Source: JBAYZQ01 sp041672385 (lineage in GTDB: Bacteria > Spirochaetota > Spirochaetia > Sphaerochaetales > Sphaerochaetaceae). Taken from it: a stretch of 17,286 nucleotides of DNA. The DNA lies in the NCBI GenBank assembly GCA_041672385.1, contig JBAYZQ010000029.1, positions 1 through 17,286 on the forward strand, given 5' to 3'. Under the pieces are notes generated by a model. That model saw only the letters and a program-made list of their open reading frames with translations, was not told where the DNA came from and did not search any database. Each line of letters opens with the position of its first letter. The stretch's first letter is position 1. Positions 7,362 to 14,706 of the stretch are shown here, piece after piece. The translations under genes were made by a program, and so were the position numbers.

Positions 7362-7838
7362 TTAATCATTGTTATCATCTTCATCAATTAGCTTAGGATT
7401 TGTCTTATGAGGGAGAATCTTCTTAAAAAAAGGTTTTGCTCCTGAGTAAGTTTGTTCAAATTCGGCTTCACTTTCTTTAAGTGCGGATTGCCAAGCTGCT
7501 CCAAATCCTGGGGAGTTGATGACCAGACGATCAATTGCAGTTTGATAAACTTGAAGTCTTTGAACTTCTTTTCTTCCTGGTTTAAGAAGAAGATTGGAAT
7601 TAGTAATCCTAAGATTTTCATTTTCCTTCCTAAGCTTTTCTAGCTCCATTTTAAGACTGCTTATACCATTGGATTCAAGATCCATTCTGTCAGCTAGCAT
7701 ATTTTTGTATTTTTTAATTTCAGTTTCAGATTTATTCTTGTCAATACGTCTTTTTGAAAGTTGCCAAAAATAGACGACTAAGGCAAGAAAAATTCCACAA
7801 CCAAGCCCTATTAATAGGAATTTTAAAGTTTCACTCAT
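7362..7838 (-). CDS. Single-pass membrane protein with coiled coil, function unknown
   Basis: This is a 158-residue protein. I choose the ATG at 7838 because AAGGAGA stands just before it; the longer frame back to 7865 has no such site. Residues 6-27 form one membrane helix (FLLIGLGCGIFLALVVYFW). Basic residues follow (KRRIDKNK), consistent with a cytoplasmic C-terminal part. About 35-85 is a heptad-like coiled coil (MELEKLRKENENLRI), followed by a region with INSPGFGAAWQSALKESEAEF and an acidic tail. No enzyme motif is visible. The shape suggests a scaffold or membrane-tethered structural protein. It has its own promoter and appears monocistronic between threonine synthase and tRNA-Leu. I do not recognise a named family. 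Confidence 0.75.
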   Translation of the reverse strand: MSETLKFLLIGLGCGIFLALVVYFWQLSKRRIDKNKSETEIKKYKNMLADRMDLESNGISSLKMELEKLRKENENLRITNSNLLLKPGRKEVQRLQVYQTAIDRLVINSPGFGAAWQSALKESEAEFEQTYSGAKPFFKKILPHKTNPKLIDEDDNND

Positions 7839-7866
7839 AAAAATCTCCTTAACATGAGATACCAAG

Positions 7867-7895
7867 ATATTACATTAATTTCACTAATCAGACAA
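7867..7895 (-). promoter_or_regulatory. Promoter of the small membrane-protein gene
   Basis: On the minus strand, TTGTCT (7890-7895) and TAATAT (7867-7872) are 17 bases apart, with four of six consensus bases in each box. Transcription would start near 7860 and leave a leader of about 20 bases to the ATG at 7838. It lies in the short gap after threonine synthase. Confidence 0.5.
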
Positions 7896-7911
7896 GAATA
7901 AACTAATAAAA

Positions 7912-9135
7912 TCAGGAAAAACGGTCAATTACTGCTTGTTTTGAATTTTCAATAGCCTCTGGAATCTTTACTCTTCCCTCAAAGGCCTTCATATCTTTAA
8001 AACCTGTTCCAGTTAATAAAACACAAACTCTTACATCTGGACCGAATTCATTTTTAAGCTTTTCGGAATCTTTGGTGAAAGCCGCCCAAGCACAAGCTGC
8101 TGCGGGTTCAACAAATATTCCACTTTCTTTGGCTAGTTCTAATTGGCTGTTAAAGATTTCTTCATCCTCAACGACAGTTGCCCAACCCCCGGTTTCTTTT
8201 ATGTAACGGACTGCCATCCGGCCATTTGCAGGACTGGAAACATTAATTGAATCAGCTTTAGTATTAGCATTTGGCAAATCATTCATTTCTCCAGATTCAA
8301 AAGCTTTAGCAATTGCATTACTTTTTGAAGATTGGCAACAAACTACTTTTGGTAGATGGTCAATTAAATGAGCTTGCTTTAAATCAAAAAGTCCTTTGCA
8401 AACACCGGCAATAATACAACCATCACCAGTTGGTACATAAATTACATCAAATAGTTTTCTATCTGTTTGCTCGAAAAGTTCAATTGAAACACTCTTTTTT
8501 CCTTCAATTGTCATTGGATTATAAGCAGTATTTCTGTTAATTCCACCAAAAGCCTTTGTGTACTCAATTGAGAGTGCAAAAGCATCATCATAAGTACCCT
8601 TTACAGGAACAACTGTTGCACCATACAAAACTGATTGCATAAGTTTATTAACAGGAGCAGTTTCTGGAACAAACAATATTATTTCAAGACCATAGGCAGC
8701 GCCTGCACAACTCATTGCTGCTCCAGCATTCCCTGTTGAAGCAAGAGCTATTTTGTGTTGCTTATGAAATAAAGCTTGAGAAGCTATTAGTTGACTGGCT
8801 CTATCTTTAAATGAACCCGATGGCAAAGTACTGTCAAGTTTACAGAAAGTATTCTTAATTCCATATTTTTCAGCTAATCGTTTAGGTTGCATCAAAGGAG
8901 TAGGGCCAACTGGAAAAACTTCTGGAGTAACTATTTTATAAGGGAAAAAATCATAAATACTGACTTTGTCTTTTTTTGCTACTTCTTTAAGATCTTTATC
9001 ATCAAGTCTGACAATTAGATTTCCCTTTTGAAATTTTCCTTTTTCATTTTTTTTACTGCATACAGGACATTGGTACATTACTTTGTCCGTTACAAATTCT
9101 TTATTACAATCACTACAAATATATTTAAAATTCAT
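7912..9135 (-). CDS. thrC: Threonine synthase
   Basis: This is a 407-residue fold-type II PLP enzyme expected to convert O-phosphohomoserine to threonine. An N-terminal zinc-ribbon-like module has Cys7, Cys10, Cys23 and Cys26 (CSDC...CPVC). The PLP lysine is Lys110 in SGSFKDR. STGNAG at 133-138 and PTGDG at 235-239 are cofactor and phosphate-binding loops. EPAAA (343-347) and LLTGTGFKD (373-381) are the usual C-terminal family motifs. The start ATG at 9133-9135 has AAAGGA upstream. The length fits the family. A second PLP enzyme lies just upstream on the same strand, but no homoserine kinase or homoserine dehydrogenase is in view. A related threonine-synthase-like ammonia-lyase is possible but less likely. 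Confidence 0.88.
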   Translation of the reverse strand: MNFKYICSDCNKEFVTDKVMYQCPVCSKKNEKGKFQKGNLIVRLDDKDLKEVAKKDKVSIYDFFPYKIVTPEVFPVGPTPLMQPKRLAEKYGIKNTFCKLDSTLPSGSFKDRASQLIASQALFHKQHKIALASTGNAGAAMSCAGAAYGLEIILFVPETAPVNKLMQSVLYGATVVPVKGTYDDAFALSIEYTKAFGGINRNTAYNPMTIEGKKSVSIELFEQTDRKLFDVIYVPTGDGCIIAGVCKGLFDLKQAHLIDHLPKVVCCQSSKSNAIAKAFESGEMNDLPNANTKADSINVSSPANGRMAVRYIKETGGWATVVEDEEIFNSQLELAKESGIFVEPAAACAWAAFTKDSEKLKNEFGPDVRVCVLLTGTGFKDMKAFEGRVKIPEAIENSKQAVIDRFS

Positions 9136-9163
9136 CGTTTTTTCCTTTCAAATTATACAAAGA

Positions 9164-9183
9164 CAGCCGGGAACCCCCGGCTG
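9164..9183 (-). promoter_or_regulatory. GC-rich hairpin between the two PLP-enzyme genes
   Basis: CAGCCGGG at 9164-9171 and its complement at 9176-9183 form a perfect 8-bp stem around a 4-base loop. It is strikingly GC-rich for this DNA. Read on the minus strand it lies 16 bases after the upstream gene and is followed only by TCTTTG. It may therefore be a leaky terminator, an attenuator, or an mRNA-stabilising structure that sets the ratio of the two enzymes. Confidence 0.65.
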
Positions 9184-9199
9184 AAAAAGAATATTTTAT

Positions 9200-10669
9200 C
9201 TATTTAAGGAGGCCGACTTCCTTGTTAAACTTATCAATTAAATCGTCAATTTGGTCAATCATTGGTGGCAATTGTTTCCAATAGTCTCTGTCATACCATT
9301 GAGCATTAATTTCATCATAAGTTTTACCCTGTTGTTCAACCCAAGTATAGTACTTTAAGTTATGAATACGAAGACGATCGTAATAACCTAATTCAGTTAG
9401 GTTTTCAATAGTCTGGTGTCTTAAACATGCCCAGTAAGTCTTGATAGCATCTTCAGTGTTAAATTTGCCTTTTGCTTTAGTTTGTTCTTCAAGACGACTT
9501 GTATACATTTCACTGGAATCAGTAAGAACTGTTAATATAACATCATCTTCATCCATTTCATAATATTTAGCCATTTTAATTGCTTGAATAACATTACCAA
9601 TACCGGAAATACCATAGAGTTTAAGATCATCAAGTTGCTGATCAGTTAGACCCTGTTCTTTAAGATATTTCAAACCTTCGCTTTCATTGAATAAACGGTA
9701 AATATCCATACAATCCTGATCATCAATAGCAACAACTGCATCTGTATTCTTTACATTATGAATCCAAGGAACGTGCTTATCACCAATACCTTCAATTCTA
9801 TGTCCACCAAATCCATTTCTTGTTAAAGTTGGACACTGTAAAGCTTCACCAGCTGAAATTATAATATTTGGATAATGTTCTTTAAGTTTATCACCAGCTG
9901 CAAGAGTTCCACCACTACCAGTACTTGAAGCATAACCTCTAACGTTTTCGTCTTTGATGTTGTTTTCTTTGAGAATATCTAAAATAGCATTACCAGTAAC
10001 ATAATAGTGCCAAAGATAATTACCAAATTGGTCAAATTGGTTAAAGATTACTATATGTTCTCCTCTTTCAGCATCAAGTTCATGACATTTATCAAAAATT
10101 TCTTTTACATTTGATTCACAACCAGGAGTAGAAATAACTTCTCCTGCAACTGACTTAAGCCAATTAAATCTTTCTTGGCTCATTTCTTCAGGAAGAATTG
10201 CAATGCTATCACAACCCAAAAGAACACTGTTATAAGCTCCGCCTCTACAGTAGTTTCCAGTTGATGGCCAAACAGCTTGTTGTGTTTGAGAATCAAAGTT
10301 TCCAGTAACAAGTGCTGGTGCAAGACAACCATAAGTAGCACCTACTTTATGAGCACCTGTAGGAAAATATTTTCCTACTAAAGCAAAAATTCTAGCCTTT
10401 GTCCCAGTAATTTGTTTTGGAACTTCAATGTAGTTAACACCACCATAAACTCCGCCTTTATCTTTAGGCTCATTTCTCCAAGTTATTCTAAAAAGGTTAA
10501 GAGGATTAACATCCCATAAGCCTTCTTTCTTAAGTCCTTCTTTAATTTGTTCAGGAACAAGTTCGGGATTTCTCATTTGTTTGAAAGTTGGTAAGACTAT
10601 GCCTTTTTCACGGCAACGTGTGATATTTTTCTGTCTTACTTCTTCATTAATATTTAAGTTGATTAACAT
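9200..10669 (-). CDS. Fold-type II PLP-dependent enzyme of unassigned reaction
   Basis: This is a 489-residue protein of the tryptophan-synthase-beta / cysteine-synthase superfamily. The likely Schiff-base lysine is Lys108 in PTGAHKVG, which resembles the TrpB GAHK motif. PSTGNY at 135-140 is the substrate and cofactor asparagine loop, and the glycine-rich phosphate loop is STGSGGT at 249-255. There is an N-terminal extension of about 90 residues. The C-terminal extension of about 80 residues is rich in aromatics (YYTWVEQQG, WYDRDYW); TrpB and CysK do not have it in this form. No exact family name comes to mind, so the substrate is open: beta-replacement or elimination on an amino acid is all that the fold predicts. 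ATG 10667-10669 follows AGAAGGAG. It precedes thrC on the same strand, 64 bases apart. Confidence 0.82.
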   Translation of the reverse strand: MLINLNINEEVRQKNITRCREKGIVLPTFKQMRNPELVPEQIKEGLKKEGLWDVNPLNLFRITWRNEPKDKGGVYGGVNYIEVPKQITGTKARIFALVGKYFPTGAHKVGATYGCLAPALVTGNFDSQTQQAVWPSTGNYCRGGAYNSVLLGCDSIAILPEEMSQERFNWLKSVAGEVISTPGCESNVKEIFDKCHELDAERGEHIVIFNQFDQFGNYLWHYYVTGNAILDILKENNIKDENVRGYASSTGSGGTLAAGDKLKEHYPNIIISAGEALQCPTLTRNGFGGHRIEGIGDKHVPWIHNVKNTDAVVAIDDQDCMDIYRLFNESEGLKYLKEQGLTDQQLDDLKLYGISGIGNVIQAIKMAKYYEMDEDDVILTVLTDSSEMYTSRLEEQTKAKGKFNTEDAIKTYWACLRHQTIENLTELGYYDRLRIHNLKYYTWVEQQGKTYDEINAQWYDRDYWKQLPPMIDQIDDLIDKFNKEVGLLK

Positions 10670-10700
10670 TATTATCTCCTTCTAGATAAATACAACTAAA

Positions 10701-10729
10701 AATTTATCACAGCTTGTTAATTTTGTAAA
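10701..10729 (-). promoter_or_regulatory. Candidate promoter for the PLP-enzyme pair
   Basis: On the minus strand, TTTACA (10724-10729) is followed after 17 bases by TAAATT (10701-10706). Transcription would begin near 10694, about 25 bases before the ATG at 10669. The match is moderate, and the DNA is very AT-rich, so chance resemblance is possible. Confidence 0.35.
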
Positions 10730-10852
10730 TGTTTTTTTTAAATAATTAGTTTTATTATTATTTTTTTTAATAAAAATGAGGTTTAATAAATTTTTGTGTA
10801 AAAAAAATGAGTTTTTCACAAAATAACAAAGATGTTGATTTTTCTGATTATT

Positions 10853-10887
10853 ATTGAAAACAAAAATAATAATAAATGGTTTTCAAT
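10853..10887. promoter_or_regulatory. 9-bp inverted repeat over the HAD operon promoter (possible operator)
   Basis: ATTGAAAAC at 10853-10861 is exactly complemented at 10879-10887, with a 17-base AT-rich spacer. The right arm overlaps the proposed -35 box of the plus-strand operon promoter. This position would suit a repressor or activator site, but no regulator gene is nearby. Confidence 0.4.
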
Positions 10888-10908
10888 TTGTATTTTTCAG
10901 TGTAATAT
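10880..10908 (+). promoter_or_regulatory. Candidate promoter of the HAD-lpd-SMUG1-ispE operon
   Basis: TTTTCA (10880-10885), a 17-base spacer and TAATAT (10903-10908) precede the first gene. Transcription would start near 10915, giving a leader of only about 12 bases before the GTG start at 10927. The -35 box is weak (four of six). Confidence 0.4.
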
Positions 10909-10926
10909 ACATGTCGTGAGGTGCTT

Positions 10927-11730
10927 GTGGATATTAAAATTGTATGTTGTGATATTGATGGAACCCTTGTTAGGGACGATAAAAGCTTAAGTGAAACCAA
11001 TAAATATTGGATTAATCGATTAGTTAAAGAAAAAGGTGTAAAATTTGTTTTGGTTTCAGGTCGGATGCTTACTGCTATGAAATATTTTTATTCAAAGCTT
11101 AACATTAGAGGTCCCGTTAGCTGTTATAATGGGTGTAGTTTTTACAATGACGATTATGAATTAATTTACGAACACCGCTTAAATAAAGATATTTCAAAAA
11201 GAATTCTTTCTGTGGGGAGAAAAGTTGGAATTGATTTAATATTTTTTGATGATACAAAGTGGATTATTGAAGAAAAAGATTCCTATATTTTTAATCAGAA
11301 AATTAAATTGTACTTTTGTGAACCAGTTATCAGCAAGTTTGAAGATTTCTTAAAAACTAAAGACAGTAATAAAATTTTAGCTATGGACCCTGATCATTCA
11401 AAGATTGAACAATTTGAAAATGAGTTAAGAAAAGAAGAAATAGATGAAAGTTTAGTGACTTTTTATCCCTCAACAAACTTTTTTGAAATTATGCCAAAAG
11501 GTTTTGATAAGGGAAGCGCTATTGATGATCTTTCAAGATATTATGGAGTGGAAAAATCTCAAATAATGGCAATCGGAGATGATTACAATGATATTGGAAT
11601 GCTTGAAAAAGCTGGAGTTTCAATTGGAATGAAAAACTCGGTTCCCCCCGTTTTGAAAATTGTTGATTATATTACTGAAAGTAACATGGAAGATGGAGTT
11701 GCAAAAGCAATTCAAAAGTACTTTTTTTAG
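10927..11730 (+). CDS. Cof-type HAD-superfamily phosphatase
   Basis: This is a 267-residue haloacid-dehalogenase-type hydrolase of the Cof (subclass IIB) group, which usually dephosphorylates sugar phosphates, FMN or PLP-like compounds. Motif I is DIDGT at residues 9-13, with nucleophile Asp9 and acid/base Asp11. Motif II is Ser44 in VSGR, motif III is Lys195 in FDKG, and motif IV is GDDYND at 217-222. I choose GTG 10927 because GTGAGG stands 5 bases before it. A GTG at 10921 is in the same frame but would overlap that ribosome site. The stop at 11728-11730 overlaps the AGGAGA ribosome site of the next gene. The physiological substrate cannot be told from sequence. Confidence 0.88.
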   Translation: MDIKIVCCDIDGTLVRDDKSLSETNKYWINRLVKEKGVKFVLVSGRMLTAMKYFYSKLNIRGPVSCYNGCSFYNDDYELIYEHRLNKDISKRILSVGRKVGIDLIFFDDTKWIIEEKDSYIFNQKIKLYFCEPVISKFEDFLKTKDSNKILAMDPDHSKIEQFENELRKEEIDESLVTFYPSTNFFEIMPKGFDKGSAIDDLSRYYGVEKSQIMAIGDDYNDIGMLEKAGVSIGMKNSVPPVLKIVDYITESNMEDGVAKAIQKYFF

Positions 11731-11739
11731 GAGAATGGG

Positions 11740-13086
11740 ATGATTAAGTTTGATTTGATAGTAATTGGAGCTGGTCCAGCAGGATATGAAGCCGCAATTC
11801 AAGCCGGAAAATTAGGTAAGAAAGTTCTAATCATCGAAAAAGAAGAACTTGGTGGAGTTTGTACCAATAAAGGTTGTATACCAACTAAAAGTCTTTTAAA
11901 TTCTGCAAAACACTTTTTTATTGCAAATAATTCAGAAAAGTTTGGAGTAAAAGCTGAGAATGTCACTTTTGATTATTTAAGAGCAAATGAATGGAAAAAC
12001 AATACAATTGAAACTTTGCGTTCAGGAATAAAACTAATGCTAGAAAAGCAGAAGATTGAAATAATCAAAGCAGAAGCAAAAATTCTTGATAAAAATACAG
12101 TTAAAGTTGGAGCTATAACCTATAAGACGGATTATTTAATCCTTGCAACAGGTTCAAGACCTTTGATTGTAAACATTGAAGGCATTGATGGTCCAAATGT
12201 AATGACCAGTGATGAAATACTTAATCTTGAGGTTCTACCCGAAACAATTACAATTATTGGTGGGGGAGTTATAGGAATTGAATTTGCCTCTTTTTTCAAT
12301 ATGTTAAAAGTCAAAGTAACAGTAATAGAAATGATGGAAGAAATCCTTCCTATGATGGACAAAGACTTAGCAAAATTAATGAGACGGGAAATGAAAGAAG
12401 TCACTTTTCATTTAGGATGCAAAGTGACTTCAATAGGAAAAGATAACATTACCTTTATCGATAGTAAGAATCATGAAAAAACAGAAAATTGTTCAAAAAT
12501 ACTTTTAAGTAGTGGGCGTCAACCAAATACAGAAGGATTAGAAGTTTTAAAACTTGAAATGTTCAAGAAATGGATTAAAGTTGATGATAGGTTAAAAACC
12601 TCAGAAGATAATGTTTATGCAATTGGGGACTTAAACGGTAAAAGTCAACTGGCTCATAGTGCTTCTAAAATGGCTGAAATTGCAGTTGATAATATTTTTG
12701 GTAGCAAAACTAAGAAGATGAATTGGAAAGCAATTCCTTGGGCTTTATATTCTCAACCTGAAGCTAGTGGTTGTGGCTTGACTGAAGAAGATGCTATTAA
12801 AGAAAACCTAGATTTTAAGTGTGGAATTTCTTTTATGAGAAGTAATGGAAGATTTCTAGCAGAAAATGAAAAGAAATCAACTGGGAAGGTAAAAATCATA
12901 GTAGATTCAAAAACAGATGTAATTCTTGGAATCCACATGATAGGCCCCTACTCAAGTGAAATGATTTGGCCAGCAGGAGCTTTAATTGAAAATAAAATAA
13001 CTGCTAAACAAGTAGCTGCTTCAGTATTTGCACATCCAAGTATTTCAGAAACTATAAGAGAAGCCTGCTTGGCAATTGAGGAATAA
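11740..13086 (+). CDS. lpdA: Dihydrolipoyl dehydrogenase (E3)
   Basis: This is a 448-residue FAD disulfide oxidoreductase that reoxidises dihydrolipoamide on 2-oxoacid dehydrogenase complexes or glycine-cleavage H protein, passing electrons to NAD+. The FAD-binding IGAGPAG is at 9-15 and the redox disulfide Cys41/Cys46 is in GGVCTNKGC. ATGSRP is at 135-140, and the NAD-binding GGGVIG is at 173-178. The second FAD motif YAIGD is at 292-296, and the His432-Glu437 pair in HPSISE completes the active site. All family hallmarks are intact. No E1, E2 or gcv genes are nearby, so its partner complex is unknown. Another member of the family (mercuric or soluble transhydrogenase type) is less likely given the HPxxSE ending. 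ATG 11740 follows AGGAGA. Confidence 0.9.
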   Translation: MIKFDLIVIGAGPAGYEAAIQAGKLGKKVLIIEKEELGGVCTNKGCIPTKSLLNSAKHFFIANNSEKFGVKAENVTFDYLRANEWKNNTIETLRSGIKLMLEKQKIEIIKAEAKILDKNTVKVGAITYKTDYLILATGSRPLIVNIEGIDGPNVMTSDEILNLEVLPETITIIGGGVIGIEFASFFNMLKVKVTVIEMMEEILPMMDKDLAKLMRREMKEVTFHLGCKVTSIGKDNITFIDSKNHEKTENCSKILLSSGRQPNTEGLEVLKLEMFKKWIKVDDRLKTSEDNVYAIGDLNGKSQLAHSASKMAEIAVDNIFGSKTKKMNWKAIPWALYSQPEASGCGLTEEDAIKENLDFKCGISFMRSNGRFLAENEKKSTGKVKIIVDSKTDVILGIHMIGPYSSEMIWPAGALIENKITAKQVAASVFAHPSISETIREACLAIEE

Positions 13087-13087
13087 A

Positions 13088-13810
13088 ATGTTTGAAAATA
13101 AAACAAAAGAACTTGCTTTAAATTTGGACTCAATTAATTTTTCCTTTGATGGTTTTATTTACAACCCATTGGACTATGCTTGGGATAATCATAAAAAATA
13201 CCTTGAAAAATATTTACTTAAATCAAGTAAAGTTCTTTTTTTAGGAATGAACCCTGGCCCTTTTGGTATGGTACAAACAGGTGTTCCTTTTGGTGAAGTT
13301 AATTTTACAAAAGATTACCTCAAAATTGATGGAAAAGTATTCCAGCCTGAAAAGATGCATGAAAAACGCCAAATTTTAGGTCTTGATTATCCTCGAAGTG
13401 AAGTTAGCGGAAAACGTGTTTGGACTTTCTTTAGTAAATATTATCCTGATTGTAGAGATCTTTTTTCAAAGTATAGTGTAATGAACTATTGTCCTTTAGC
13501 CTTTGTTGATGGAGGAAAGACAGGAAAAAATATCACACCGGATAAACTTTCTAAAGAAGATCAAATTGCCTTGTCTTATTATTGTGATAATTACCTTGCT
13601 GATTTAGTCAAGAGAATGGATTTTGATTACCTAATTGGAATTGGACGCTATGCGGAGAAAAAGTTAAATGAAATTGCCCTTAGAATAAACTATAAAGGAA
13701 CTGTTGGTTTTGTACTCCATCCTAGTCCAATGAATCCTTCGGCGAATAAAGGTGATTGGGGAGAGACTGCCTTAGGCCTGCTAAAAAATCTTGGAGCTTG
13801 GTATGATTAA
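13088..13810 (+). CDS. SMUG1-type single-strand-selective uracil-DNA glycosylase
   Basis: This is a 240-residue base-excision repair enzyme. It has the family's active-site loop GMNPGPFGM at 53-61 followed by QTGVPFGEV (63-71), with Asn55 in the water-activating position. VLGL-type and SEVSG segments follow, then a central NYCPLAF. The DNA-intercalation motif HPSPMNPSANKGDW carries His211. These resemble vertebrate SMUG1 closely. The enzyme should remove uracil, and in characterised members also 5-hydroxymethyluracil, from DNA. The ATG at 13088 has GAGG 6 bases upstream; the TTG 12 bases earlier has none. The ribosome site lies in the last codons of lpdA, and the 3' end overlaps ispE by 8 bases, so expression is coupled to both. 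Confidence 0.92.
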   Translation: MFENKTKELALNLDSINFSFDGFIYNPLDYAWDNHKKYLEKYLLKSSKVLFLGMNPGPFGMVQTGVPFGEVNFTKDYLKIDGKVFQPEKMHEKRQILGLDYPRSEVSGKRVWTFFSKYYPDCRDLFSKYSVMNYCPLAFVDGGKTGKNITPDKLSKEDQIALSYYCDNYLADLVKRMDFDYLIGIGRYAEKKLNEIALRINYKGTVGFVLHPSPMNPSANKGDWGETALGLLKNLGAWYD

Positions 13811-14600
13811 AGCCTACGCTAAAGTGAATTTGCATCTTCAAATAGGTCAAATATTAGATAATTCTTTACATGAAGTTTTTTCTCTAATTCAAAAAATAGA
13901 TTTATATGATGAGCTTGAAATTGAAGTAAAAAAATCAGACAAAACTAATGTTAAAATAATTGGCATGGAAGACTTTAAAATTGATGAAACCAATTCAATG
14001 GAAAAGGCAGTTAGAATTTGGTGTTTTTATAATAAGATAAATGCAGAAGTTAATATAAAAATAAAAAAGAATATTCCCCTTCAATCCGGTCTTGGTGGAC
14101 CTAGTTCTGATGCTGCTTGTATCCTTGAAGAACTAAACTCTTATTTTGATAGAAAGAATGATTTAAATAAAATAGCTCTTGAAGTTGGAAGTGATGTACC
14201 TTTTTTTGTTTCTGGGTTTAATGCAGCAATTGTTGGTGGAACTGGAGAAATAATTCAAAAAATAGAACCAAAGAAAGACCTAAAAGGGTTTGTTTTAATC
14301 CCTAAAGGAAAACAAATTAGTACTGCTTGGGCTTTTAAAGAACTTGATAAATTTGAAAAAAAACCTTTCTGGACAAAAGAAAAACTAATTTCTGTTTATC
14401 AAGATGAAATTAAAGATTGGAATTTTGAAAATGATTTTTCCCTTGTAAATAAAAAGCCAAAATTTAAATTCTTAAATAATTTAAACAAAGAGGAAGTTCT
14501 TTTTTTAAGTGGAAGTGGAGCTGCTTGGATTCTTATAACTAATAAAACAAAAATTAATGAATTAGATAATGATATTTATAAAATAAACTTTTTAAGTTAA
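13803..14600 (+). CDS. ispE: 4-diphosphocytidyl-2-C-methyl-D-erythritol kinase
   Basis: This is a 265-residue GHMP kinase of the MEP isoprenoid pathway. It phosphorylates CDP-methylerythritol at the 2-hydroxyl. The N-terminal AYAKVNLHL (4-12) carries the substrate-binding Lys7 and Asn9. The ATP loop is PLQSGLGGPSSDAA (92-105), Asp131 in GSDVPFF is the proposed catalytic aspartate, and SGSGAAW (236-242) is the third GHMP motif. It is slightly shorter than many homologues. ATG 13803 is chosen because it begins the conserved AYAK region and has GGAG upstream; it overlaps the glycosylase stop (ATGATTAA shared). Its stop codon lies in a small AACTT/AAGTT hairpin that may act as a weak transcript end. 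Confidence 0.92.
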   Translation: MIKAYAKVNLHLQIGQILDNSLHEVFSLIQKIDLYDELEIEVKKSDKTNVKIIGMEDFKIDETNSMEKAVRIWCFYNKINAEVNIKIKKNIPLQSGLGGPSSDAACILEELNSYFDRKNDLNKIALEVGSDVPFFVSGFNAAIVGGTGEIIQKIEPKKDLKGFVLIPKGKQISTAWAFKELDKFEKKPFWTKEKLISVYQDEIKDWNFENDFSLVNKKPKFKFLNNLNKEEVLFLSGSGAAWILITNKTKINELDNDIYKINFLS

Positions 14601-14615
14601 GATTTATATAAATCT
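14586..14615. repeat. AT-only palindromes at the ispE 3' end
   Basis: AACTTTTTAAGTTAA (14586-14600) forms a small hairpin and recurs exactly at 15621-15635, after the next gene. It is followed by a perfect 16-base palindrome, AGATTTATATAAATCT at 14600-14615, and then TTGG. Neither has GC pairs to make a strong terminator. They mark the end of the isoprenoid operon but the function is uncertain. Confidence 0.4.
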
Positions 14616-14645
14616 TTGGTGGCCTGTTCCCTTTACTTCTCAATT

Positions 14646-14651
14646 TTGACA
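14646..14651 (+). promoter_or_regulatory. Isolated -35-like box upstream of the outer-membrane protein gene
   Basis: A perfect TTGACA is present, but the sequence 16-18 bases downstream (TAAGGA, AAGGAA) is a poor -10 box. A promoter is expected in this 106-base gap because the downstream gene has its own strong ribosome site. The exact elements are not clear. Confidence 0.25.
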
Positions 14652-14661
14652 GTTTATCCTT

Positions 14662-14695
14662 ATAAAGTAAGGAAATAAAAATTTTATTACTTTAT
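14662..14695 (+). promoter_or_regulatory. Leader hairpin abutting the ribosome site of the outer-membrane protein gene
   Basis: ATAAAGTAA at 14662-14670 is exactly complemented at 14687-14695. The right arm ends one base before the GGAGG ribosome site (14696-14700 with the preceding T). An alternative AATAAAA/TTTTATT pairing (14674-14680 with 14682-14688) competes inside it. The arrangement could modulate translation or mRNA stability; no ligand-binding element is recognisable. Confidence 0.4.
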
Positions 14696-14706
14696 GGAGG
14701 TAAAAA

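Noticed and set aside
12132..13133. Minus-strand frames of 60-90 codons opposite lpdA
   Set aside because: These are shadows of a well-conserved gene; no ribosome sites or recognisable domains.
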